30,722 nucleotides of DNA. It comes from Chrysochromulina parva (taxonomy: Eukaryota > Haptophyta > Prymnesiales > Chrysochromulinaceae). Position 1 is the first letter of the stretch. Each line of letters opens with the position of its first letter. Where the stretch lies: contig PJAB01000285.1 of NCBI GenBank assembly GCA_002887195.1, positions 1-30,722 on the forward strand. Reading direction: 5' to 3'. The position numbers and the translations under genes were made by a program. The notes under the pieces are model-generated. The model did no database searches. It saw nothing but the letters and a program-made list of their open reading frames with translations, and was not told the origin of the DNA. This document shows positions 23,053 through 30,722 of the stretch, piece by piece.

Positions 23053-25005
23053 TTGCTGCATCAACTTACGATCAGGATGCGCTCGGCCTCACGGTACATG
23101 TTGGGGACCGCCGTGCTACACGATGGCCTCGCGATGCGTCCTCCCATGGGATTCAATTCTTACATAGGGCCATCCGGTGGTTTCGTCTGCGTCCCATCCT
23201 ACGCCACGCCTCTTGCAAAGCCGCCACCCATGGCGCTGAACGATCAAGGATCCTCTGAACTAAATCATCTCTGCCCTGAAGGCCAGCTGCCTCATCCCAC
23301 AGCTTACAAGGCGCTCAAGAACCCACCCCCCGGCTGGTCGACCGTCGGCGCGGCTCAAAACACAACCGACACTGCTCCTCCGCACTACTTGTACAATTCG
23401 GCCTTCCAAAATTTTGGGAACGGCGTCTCCAGCGTGAACGGCTCCGTCGTCGTCTCTCAGCCGATCCTCGAGCCCGACGGCTCTTTGAGCGGCGCGCACT
23501 CCCTTGCCGAGATTGCCGTGCAGTCCGCCGATCTGCTTCAAATCGTCGAGGTTGGATGGATTGTGGGCTATCAAGGTCAGTATCTCGGGCCAAGCCCGAC
23601 GCTCTTCGTGTTCCACTGGGTCGACGGCGTGGAAACCTGTTACAACGGCTGCGGCTGGGTGCAAGTCTCCACGACCAGAGTGCCAGGCATGATTCTGGAT
23701 CCCTCCTCCGCACCTCGCGAGCTCGGCATTCGGTACTTCGAGGGCAATTGGTGGGTCCTCTTCGACGGCGAGTACATCGGGTACTTCCCTGGCTCACTCT
23801 GGGCCGGGGTGCAGCCCAAGTTTGACAGTGCGCATGTGGCCCAGTGGTTTGGGGAGGTGGTGTCAGAGAAATTGATCAAACCGACGACGCAGATGGGTAA
23901 CGGCATATTCGGCGACCAGGCAGGTGCATGCCATTGGAGCCACTTGTCTTACTCGCAAGGAGACAAAACCCATTGGGCAAACCCACAATATGATGTGACC
24001 GACCCGACGCTCTATAACATCGGTCATAAAGGCGTCGATCACGGGTATGCATTCGGTGGCCCGGGCTATGTGCCGCCAGCGCCGCCAGCGCCGCCAGCGC
24101 CGCCAGCGCCGCCAGCATCGCCTCCGTCTCCGCCAGCGCCACCAGCGTCGCCTCCGCCTCCGGGCCACGGGTGCCACGCGGCGTACGCACCAATCGAGCC
24201 TGCAGGGATCGCGCTCGGCTGGTTTTTGACGATTGCCACGCTGCTTGCGCCATCGCCGCAATACGTGGCTCTGTGCCGAAGCCGCAGCTCACATGGCATC
24301 TCGCTGCTCACGCCATTGCTCAACCTGGTATACGGCGTGCTCAACTTATGCAGTGCCATCCTCACCAAGTGGCCCTCCATTCAGCGCTGTGGCGATTCGT
24401 CGTTAGCGGGTGCATTTGAAGCTGATGGCTGCGTGGATCAGCTCCTCGACGTGTGGCAAGTCGCGATCAGCGCGCTCGGCCTCTCTGTCATCTTGGCCTT
24501 GGTGGTGCTCTTCCCGCCGCACAACTTTGCCAAGGAGCGTGCGCTCGTTGTCGTCACGCTTTGTTGCCTCGCCCTGACCATATTTGCCGCGTGCTACCTC
24601 AGCGCTCTCAGCCCGTGCTCGGAGGCGAGCCACACGCTGTCGCAGACCTTTGCAGTGCTCTCCGCCCTGATCGTCGTCGTGGCCTTCGCGCCGCAGCTGT
24701 ACGAGACATGGAGGACAAGGGGAGCTGGCTCCCTCTCGAGCCTCTACTACCTTATCCAATCGATAGGCACCGCTCTCGTGGTGGTCCTGCAGCTTGTCGC
24801 GCTGCGCGACTCGATCCTCGTGTGGGGTCCGAACTCAATCTCAATGGCCGTGCAGGGCGGCATCTTCTCGATGCTTTGCTACTACCGCCGCTGTGCGGGC
24901 CGTCGCAGCGGAGGTACCACGGGCGCCGATCCGCTGCTCGTCGTGCAGGAGTCCGCGCAGGCCGCCGCCGCGGTAAACGTTGGGCGATGGGCGCCGCTGA
25001 CGTGA
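23053..25005 (+). CDS. Neprosin-type peptidase domain fused to PQ-loop seven-TM protein
   Basis: One 650-codon frame joins two families. Residues about 110-334 match the neprosin domain (DUF239, a glutamic peptidase that cuts after proline): VNGSVVVSQP, VEVGWIVG, FVFHWVDG, CYNGCGWVQVS, GNWWVLFDGEYIGYFPG, WFGEVV and TQMGNGIFG. E166 and E268 are at suitable places and spacing to be the catalytic pair (inference). A Pro/Ala/Ser linker (PPAPPAPPAS, 336-375) follows. The C-terminal part has seven hydrophobic segments with two PQ-loop repeats, around APSPQYVAL and AFAPQLYETW, as in cystinosin, MPDU1 and SWEET-like transporters. The peptidase would sit outside the cell or in a vacuole lumen. Starts at 23080 or 23134 are possible, and no clear signal peptide is seen. 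Confidence 0.82.
   Translation: MLHQLTIRMRSASRYMLGTAVLHDGLAMRPPMGFNSYIGPSGGFVCVPSYATPLAKPPPMALNDQGSSELNHLCPEGQLPHPTAYKALKNPPPGWSTVGAAQNTTDTAPPHYLYNSAFQNFGNGVSSVNGSVVVSQPILEPDGSLSGAHSLAEIAVQSADLLQIVEVGWIVGYQGQYLGPSPTLFVFHWVDGVETCYNGCGWVQVSTTRVPGMILDPSSAPRELGIRYFEGNWWVLFDGEYIGYFPGSLWAGVQPKFDSAHVAQWFGEVVSEKLIKPTTQMGNGIFGDQAGACHWSHLSYSQGDKTHWANPQYDVTDPTLYNIGHKGVDHGYAFGGPGYVPPAPPAPPAPPAPPASPPSPPAPPASPPPPGHGCHAAYAPIEPAGIALGWFLTIATLLAPSPQYVALCRSRSSHGISLLTPLLNLVYGVLNLCSAILTKWPSIQRCGDSSLAGAFEADGCVDQLLDVWQVAISALGLSVILALVVLFPPHNFAKERALVVVTLCCLALTIFAACYLSALSPCSEASHTLSQTFAVLSALIVVVAFAPQLYETWRTRGAGSLSSLYYLIQSIGTALVVVLQLVALRDSILVWGPNSISMAVQGGIFSMLCYYRRCAGRRSGGTTGADPLLVVQESAQAAAAVNVGRWAPLT
24069..24164 (+). 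repeat. GCCGCCAGC-type repeat coding the Pro-rich linker
   Basis: Nine-base units GCCGCCAGC encode PPAPPAPPAPPA and then a PPSPPAPPASPPPP variant between the neprosin and transporter parts. Such linkers are typical targets for prolyl hydroxylation and arabinosylation in algae. Confidence 0.8.
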
Positions 25006-26145
25006 CCCCACGCCTACAGCTGTACCCGGCTACGGTACTCGCTGGACCGAACCGCAAAGATGAGCGGTGTGTAAGAATTTGCACCGACACCGACACGTTC
25101 ACACACGCGCTCATACCATGGTGGGTTCGGCACAGAAGCACAGGGGCGGGATTAGAAGGGCGAAAGGCCCATCGCGAGCTTAAAGCTCATGGCGGGGGTG
25201 GCGAAAAGGACCGTGGTCGTGTCTGCCATGACGATGGCGGAGGAAATAGGATGTGTGGTGGTGCGCGAGGAATGTTTGGGGGGAGGATGGCGACAGGCCT
25301 TAGGCCCTTAGCGGTGTGTACTGCAGATCCGGTCGGGTGTGACATCGTAGTCTGATTGTTGTCTGATTGTTGTCTGAGCCCCGGCCTATACGTCGAAATA
25401 CGTAACGAAACCTATCGACTAACCTATACTTTTCAACCATTCAACGGCTAAACGTGCACGCAATGTCACCACCCTTCCCCACAGGGGGAGAGTGGGACCA
25501 CCCTCGTCCCTCCTCTACGGGGGCGGCCACGACGTCCGCAACACCCGCCATACAACAGCAAAAGAAACGAAACCTCCCAACCCACCCCCCGTCGGGAAAG
25601 CGGGGTTCGAGGTGTGGGTTCTTACTAAGGGGGGTCTAGTTAGTGTGCACCACTGCACAGACCGTACCGTACCGTAGTACACGTCCATCCATTGCGGGGA
25701 CGTATGTACGTCAGAACCTCGGGTGCGTGCGTGTTTTGGTATGGTCCGGTCACCAAAAGCAAACTTTCCTAAACGTGCACGCAACCTTATCCATACCAGC
25801 ATAAATAGCATGCGCGAGGATGAAACACGCTCAGAGGCCAGGCGCCCAGAGACGGTGTGTCAATAAGCTTTAGTCGGATGTTTGACGTTGTGAACGCGTG
25901 CAGTTGACAGTTCTGAGTTCAGCTTCAGGTCCGATGTGACATTGAAAAACAGGTACAGTATCATTGCGATGCGTCCTCCCTATGCAAACGTTTGGAAGGG
26001 TAGCTTGTTCCGTTACAAATCTCTCTGACTATCACTATGCTCACGAAACGCGAAAAAGCGCCGTAGCGGCACAATCCGGTTCACGATATGTCGACGAAAG
26101 TGCGCATGAACCAACCACGAGCGACGCACACGGAGAACCAGCACC
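25006..26145. other. Intergenic region of 1.1 kb with dispersed repeat, copy B
   Basis: No coding frame is supported. Contents seen: TCTGATTGTTG tandemly repeated at about 25350-25376, a C-rich stretch (25460-25600), GTACCGTACCGTAGTAC near 25662-25680, and copy B of the dispersed repeat at 25797-25909. GCGATGCGTCCTCCC at 25966-25980 also matches 23131-23145, which lies inside the start of the neprosin fusion gene. The duplicated block therefore covered the 5' flank and the first codons of that gene. Confidence 0.65.
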
Positions 26146-29100
26146 ATGCCAGCCGCCGCTGAGGATGAGCCCGATGAGTCGGAGCAGCCATTCTACTCTG
26201 CATATGGCAAGATCAGCAGCCGCTTCGGTGCCGACGCGAACGACGAGCCCACGGTCGAGGACCTGACTGCCGCAGACTTTCGGGAGGGTGGCAAGGTGCC
26301 AAAGATTGCTCCCTCGGAGAGCACAACGCTGACTCTATTCGTCGAGCGGTGCACGGCTAAGCGTCCGACCGAGACGCTCAAAGGTAGGAGCGAAAAGTAC
26401 GACGAATGCCAGGCGGCTCTGGATGCCGCCTTCCGCGAGCACTTTGCCGACTGGAACCCGTCAGCAATCGAGATTGTGTCCAATCCGAAGCCGGCGCAGT
26501 CACCGTACGTCTTCCTGCCGCCCAACCAGGCGTTTGCGTACAAGGGTCGCGTCAACAGCTTGGATGCTCCGCTATTCATCCACGATCTCGGCCCGTCGAC
26601 GCGACAGCAGCTCCTCGATGGCACTCTGGTCATCGATGCGTCCGACTTCCCGCCACAGCTGCTCAAGTACCCGCGTGTCGGCGCGTTCGAGGTCACCTAC
26701 CAGCTTTACGATGGTTATCGGCCAATCGCGCAAAAGCTCGTCTTCTCCAAGCTCGCGACGAACACTTGGCCCTCTCCAGCGCAGTTGGTCAAGCGGATCG
26801 CGCTTCACGTGCAAATGGACCTATACCGGCAAAGTCGGTCGCACGCCAAGTTGGCCACCGATTTGCGGGCAAAAGCGGGCAAGTGTGAGCAGGAGCTTGC
26901 GGCGGCGCTGGGCATGATGCAGGAGCAGCAGCAGCGCGCCGAGGCGACCGCCGCGGAGCTCTCGGCAGCAGCTGACGCCGAGAGCGGCGGCGAAGGCGCT
27001 TCCGCGCTGGCGACGCTTCAGGAGCGCACGGCCGCCGAGCGCCAAAAGGCACTCGCAGCACGCTTCGCGTACGACAGGGTGCGCGTTCGGCACGCGGACC
27101 TGCTAGCCAAGGCGGAGGTCGCCGAGGCACGGGTGGCGATGCAGACTGCCAAAAAGGAGCTAGTCGAGTGGGAGGCGTCGCAGAAGACGCTCGAGGATGC
27201 CTTGCAACGAGTTGAGGCCTTCGCCATTGCGGGCGATTCGAGCCTCGCAAGCGAGTTTCGCCAGCATGCACACGTCCTACGCAGAAACGCCGACCGCGAA
27301 CTTGCCGAAGCGCGTGCCGCGCAGGAGAGCGCCACCAAGGAGCTGCTCGAGGCCATGCACGCCGACATGCGTGCCGCGGAGGCCAAGGAGGCGCTGTGCA
27401 GCTCCGCCGTCGCCGCAGCCACAGAGGCCGGTGCCGACGTCATCGAGATCGAACGGAAGCGCGCTGCGATGCTCAAGGCGCATGAGGGCGTCGTCGAGGC
27501 GCGCGTGCGCATCGAGGATGCCGAGGCCCAAGCTGCGATGGCCGCCGCCGACATTGAGTTCAAGGAGGCGGTATCGGTGATGCTGCAAGCCAAGCTCGCG
27601 CGAAATGAGGCCATGTATGCTCCTTCCGGCGATGCCGAGGCTGCCGCCACCCACGCCGCCGAACTCAAGCAGAGAGCCCTCGAAGAGCTCCAGGACGCTC
27701 GCCAGCACCTCAATCGTGCGGCGAATGAGGCCATCGAGGCGGCCGAGGCTCGGCACGCCAAGGAGGTGTCCGAGGCCCAGCAGGCCAAATGGGACTTGAC
27801 GGCCGCAGAAGCGGCGCTGACCGGAGGCACTTTTGGCGGCGCGAAGAAGACGGCACGGCACGTTGCGGACATGGAGCGGCTGCGCCAGATTGTGGAGCGC
27901 GAGAGCAGCCAAGCTGAGGTGTCCAAGCTCAACTTGCAGATCACGAGGCGGGAGCTCTCCGAAAAGCAAGCGGCCATCGAGGAGGTGGTCGAGAAGGCCT
28001 TGGCGGAGGAGGCGCAGGAAGCGGCCGAGCGACGCAAGCGGGAGCTCGCGGCGGCGGCCGTAAAGGAGCGTGACGAGGCCGACGCGGCCATCGCCCAAGC
28101 CGCTCGCCTCGATGCGATGGCCGAGGAGGCGGAGAAGGCAGCCGTGGCGGCCACGCTGCGTGCGGGGGAGCTGGTGCGCCAGCACGGGCGCCACAACCCG
28201 CTCTCCAGCTCGGCGCTCGCCTCCGAGCGCCAGGCGAAGGACGTTGCCTTTCAGCTACGGCGGGATGCGACTCAAGCCGCGGCGGCGGCGGAGCGGGAGC
28301 GGCTCGAGGCGGAGAGCGCAGAGATCAGCAAGGAGGAGATGGAGGCCGAGCTCGCGTACGAGCACTATCGCCTCGTAAACGTCAAGCTGGACGTCCAGCG
28401 CAACAACGTGATCAGTCTTCTGGAGCAGATGGAGGAGGTGGCCGCCACTGGCGAGCTCGAGCTCGAGCTGCGAGTCGCCGAGACCGCCGCCGCTGCGCAG
28501 GCGGTGCTCGACAAGCTGGCCGAGCAGAGCGAGGAGGCGCTGCGCCAGGCGCGCAAGGAGTTGGAGGACGTGGCGGTGATACGCGAGCGCTTCGAGCAGC
28601 AGCAGCTCGCGTGTTCCGAGAAGCAGCTGTCCAAGCTGAGCAACCTCGCCGAGGACGCCGAGACGGCGGCCGAGGCGGCGAGTGCACACCTCGCCGAGGT
28701 GATGTCAGCCGTCGTGGTGAAGACGGCAGCTCTCAAAGAGGCCCAGGAGAACGTCCGTGCGGCAGAGGCTCGCACGTCGGGTGCTCGCGCGGCGCTTGCG
28801 AGCGCGCGTGCGCGCCTCGACCGCGAGCGAGACGAGTTTGGCGTGGCAGCGGTGAAGCGGCTGGAGGCGGCGAAAGAGATGACTGGTGTGCTGGCTGAGC
28901 AGGTGATGGTCCAAGTTGCGACGCTGGAGATGCAGCTCGAGGCGGCGCATCGCAAGGAAGAGATTGCGAAACAGCTGGACAATCAAATCGCCGTGCGGAG
29001 CGCGAAGGCAGCGATCAAGCAGCTATCCACGCGGCTGGCAACGGCGGTGGCCAAGAAGGCTGAGGTCGACGCGCTGGTGATCGCGGCGGCCGACGCCGTC

Positions 29101-29451
29101 GAAGCAGGCATCCGTAAGCAAATGCGCAACGAGGCAGTGGCCGCCAGCACGATGGCGAGCGTTGCCGAGGCGATGGCTGCGAGAGCGGAGGCCGAGGCGA
29201 AGGCCGCGGTCGCGCAACACGCGAATGTCGTCAAGGACGCCACCGCCAAGGGCTATGCAAGCAGTGATGCAAAGCGTCAGGTGGACCTGGCAAAGCACTT
29301 GGAGAGGGCCGCGATCGCAAAGGCCGCTCGCAAGCGTGATCAGGCACGAGACGCTAGGTCGGAGGCGGAGGCGGCCGAGAAGTTGGCGTGCGGCAAGATT
29401 GAGGAACGAGTGCAGAGTCTCGCAGTCGAAAGAAGGAAGGAGCAACGATGA
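26146..29451 (+). CDS. Long coiled-coil protein with Rdx/SelW-like N-terminal domain
   Basis: The 1101-residue frame starts in good eukaryotic context (CACCATGCC). After a short acidic leader, residues about 58-225 look globular. The end of this part (YPRVGAFEVTYQL, then KLVFSKLATNTWPSPAQLVKRI) matches the C-terminal half of the Rdx family (SelW, SelH, MIEN1), which has a thioredoxin-like fold. The place where Rdx proteins have CxxC or CxxU reads VERCTAKRP, so the redox pair is lost and the domain may serve only for binding; a 40-residue insert also separates the halves. From about 225 to the end the protein is nearly continuous Ala/Glu/Arg/Lys heptads (for example AAEAKEALCSSAVAAATEA), a long coiled coil. 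There is no membrane segment. A structural role, perhaps in cytoskeleton or flagellum, is a guess. Confidence 0.75.
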   Translation: MPAAAEDEPDESEQPFYSAYGKISSRFGADANDEPTVEDLTAADFREGGKVPKIAPSESTTLTLFVERCTAKRPTETLKGRSEKYDECQAALDAAFREHFADWNPSAIEIVSNPKPAQSPYVFLPPNQAFAYKGRVNSLDAPLFIHDLGPSTRQQLLDGTLVIDASDFPPQLLKYPRVGAFEVTYQLYDGYRPIAQKLVFSKLATNTWPSPAQLVKRIALHVQMDLYRQSRSHAKLATDLRAKAGKCEQELAAALGMMQEQQQRAEATAAELSAAADAESGGEGASALATLQERTAAERQKALAARFAYDRVRVRHADLLAKAEVAEARVAMQTAKKELVEWEASQKTLEDALQRVEAFAIAGDSSLASEFRQHAHVLRRNADRELAEARAAQESATKELLEAMHADMRAAEAKEALCSSAVAAATEAGADVIEIERKRAAMLKAHEGVVEARVRIEDAEAQAAMAAADIEFKEAVSVMLQAKLARNEAMYAPSGDAEAAATHAAELKQRALEELQDARQHLNRAANEAIEAAEARHAKEVSEAQQAKWDLTAAEAALTGGTFGGAKKTARHVADMERLRQIVERESSQAEVSKLNLQITRRELSEKQAAIEEVVEKALAEEAQEAAERRKRELAAAAVKERDEADAAIAQAARLDAMAEEAEKAAVAATLRAGELVRQHGRHNPLSSSALASERQAKDVAFQLRRDATQAAAAAERERLEAESAEISKEEMEAELAYEHYRLVNVKLDVQRNNVISLLEQMEEVAATGELELELRVAETAAAAQAVLDKLAEQSEEALRQARKELEDVAVIRERFEQQQLACSEKQLSKLSNLAEDAETAAEAASAHLAEVMSAVVVKTAALKEAQENVRAAEARTSGARAALASARARLDRERDEFGVAAVKRLEAAKEMTGVLAEQVMVQVATLEMQLEAAHRKEEIAKQLDNQIAVRSAKAAIKQLSTRLATAVAKKAEVDALVIAAADAVEAGIRKQMRNEAVAASTMASVAEAMAARAEAEAKAAVAQHANVVKDATAKGYASSDAKRQVDLAKHLERAAIAKAARKRDQARDARSEAEAAEKLACGKIEERVQSLAVERRKEQR

Positions 29452-30024
29452 CGTTGGTAGTACGGTAGCATAGGAGTCAGTTATAGAAGAGTTGTTTGAG
29501 AGTCGCCTATAGGAAACCCCACCAAAAAGGATAGGAAACCCCCCCTAACCCTGTTCGGCGCTTCGTTGGGGGTACGCTTGGCGTGTGTGCGAGCATCGTG
29601 GACGAGGCAGGGGGGTCGCGTGCCAAAACGTGGCAGGGATTGGCCAAGGTCCCCTCGAGGTGACTGGGGGGGTGCGCGCCGTTCACAGCTGCCGTTCACA
29701 CCCCACGAAGCTCTCTTTCCATTCACAGAGCGCGCGATGGCTGAGTGGAAACTTGTTTGCCTGTGCTGAGCAGTCGGCTTCGCCAGCGAGCTCGCTCATC
29801 GCGCGCGCGCGACCCAGGCTCATCGCGCGCTCCGTCGCTCTTCGTGCTCAACGTGCGTCGGTGCGATCGCTGCACGCGCACACCGCACCGCCTTCGCACA
29901 CGGAATACATCGAGTCCGCTAAGGTAGGTGCTTTCTTCCACGGAGCCCGCGGGGCACTTCTGCATCTCAGTGCTGCCGAATACACACGCTGCCTAAGCCT
30001 CTCTTCTTCTCTCTTGTTCGCAGG
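29452..30024. other. 5' flank of the second WD40 gene, no supported CDS
   Basis: ATAGGAAACCCC is repeated at about 29509 and 29531. From about 29880 onward the sequence resembles the flank of the first WD40 gene. A possible 5' UTR intron runs from AAG|GTAGGT near 29920 to TTGTTCGCAG at 30023, directly before the ATG. No protein-coding frame is convincing. Confidence 0.5.
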
Positions 30025-30722
30025 ATGATCGCGATGCTCATCAACTGTGTAGCGGAGAAGACCAACGCCCACAGCGTTGCCATCATCTCGGTCGTCTTTT
30101 CGCCCGATGGCACGAAGATCGTGTCGGGATCGGTTGACGGGACGATCAAAGTCTGGGATTCGGGTGCGCTTTTACCCTCAAGTCACTTCTCCTTGGTCAA
30201 AACTGACGCTTGCTGGCTTGTCTGGCAGGCACGATGGTGCAGTTGAGCGAGAAGACAAACGCCCACAGCGGCAGGATCTTCTCTGTCGCGTTTTCCCCGG
30301 ACGGGACCAAGATTGTGTCCGGATCGCACGACGGGACGATCAAAGTCTGGGATTCGGGTGCTCCGGAGCCCTCAAAATCGCCCCTCCTTGGCCAAATCTG
30401 ACGCTAGCTGGCTTGTCTGGCAGGCGCATTGGAGCTGTTGAGCGAGAAGACGGACGCCCACAGCAACTGGGTCTACTCGGTGGCGTTCTCCCCGGACGGG
30501 GCCAAGATTGTGTCCGGATCGTACGACAAGACGATCAAAGTCTGGGATTCGGGTGCGCCGCGAGCTCAAAATCGCCCCTCCTTGGCCAAATCTGACGCTA
30601 GCTGGCTTGTCTGGCAGGCAAGCTGGAGATGCTGAGCGAGAAGACGAACGCCCACGACAGCTATGTCATGTCGGTGGCGTTTTCCCCGGACGGGACCAAG
30701 ATTGTGTCCGGATCGTTGGACA
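30025..30722 (+). CDS. Second WD40 gene, one blade per exon, cut by the window end
   Basis: Exons seen are 30025-30163, 30229-30357, 30424-30552 and 30618 to beyond 30722. The start [17 protein letters not shown] is almost the same as in the gene at 994. Four blades are visible; their variable residues after AHS or AHD are VAII, GRIF, NWVY and SYVM, and before the D of the next loop V, H, Y and L. Introns are 30164-30228, 30358-30423 and 30553-30617 (65-66 bp), phase 1, with the same GTGCGC start, CTGAC branch-point candidate and CTTGTCTGGCAG end as in the first gene. Blade 1 lacks the 62-residue insert. The gene is incomplete only because the window ends. Confidence 0.82.

Noticed and set aside
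22887..25909. The two 100-bp repeats as long terminal repeats of a transposon
   Set aside because: The DNA between them encodes a cellular neprosin-PQ-loop protein, with no reverse transcriptase, integrase or transposase.

Overview
This window looks like nuclear DNA of a GC-rich eukaryotic microalga, most likely one with a secondary (red-derived) plastid such as a haptophyte. Four observations support this. Short phase-consistent GT-AG introns interrupt several genes. The proteins are long, low in complexity and rich in Ala, Gly, Ser and Pro. There are CCCH, WWE, BRCT, prolyl-4-hydroxylase and neprosin domains. One small protein has a signal-peptide-like start ending in an A-F-T-P motif, as in bipartite plastid targeting sequences. 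There are no operons, Shine-Dalgarno sites or bacterial terminators. The exact species is not determinable from what I can see.

Layout. A complete seven-blade WD40 gene (994-2638, +) and the start of a paralogue (30025 to the window end, +) sit at the two edges. In both, each WD40 blade is one exon of about 129 bp, followed by an intron of 60-69 bp that is itself conserved between repeats. Between them lie: a giant 1970-residue low-complexity protein (3954-9866, -); a secreted SNase-excalibur nuclease (10246-11118, -); a membrane protein with a 14-residue coiled-coil repeat (12022-12804, -); a fungal HIS4-like HisI-HisE enzyme with a C-terminal membrane segment instead of histidinol dehydrogenase (13313-15085, +); a prolyl 4-hydroxylase (15734-17128, +); a small putatively plastid-targeted protein (17531-17902, -); a seven-exon WWE-CCCH-BRCT-ATP-dependent DNA ligase fusion (18156-21040, -); a divergently transcribed protein with three SS-x-x-GGIF motifs (21288-22817, +); a neprosin-PQ-loop seven-TM fusion (23053-25005, +); and a long coiled-coil protein with an Rdx/SelW-like head (26146-29451, +).

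The genes do not form one pathway. Two themes stand out. First, tandem duplications of roughly 50-190 bp are widespread. They built the WD40 arrays, and in the ligase gene they coincide with splice junctions: three introns are exactly as long as the offset of a duplicated segment containing the splice site, and a fourth contains an 83-bp-offset duplicate of its own donor site. This is the signature expected of intron gain by tandem duplication. Second, several domain fusions look unusual: the ADP-ribose-reader-like ligase, protease plus transporter, and thioredoxin-fold plus coiled coil. The WD40 blades vary mainly at the same few positions while the rest is nearly invariant, a pattern resembling fungal allorecognition WD40 repeats; that functional parallel is inference only.
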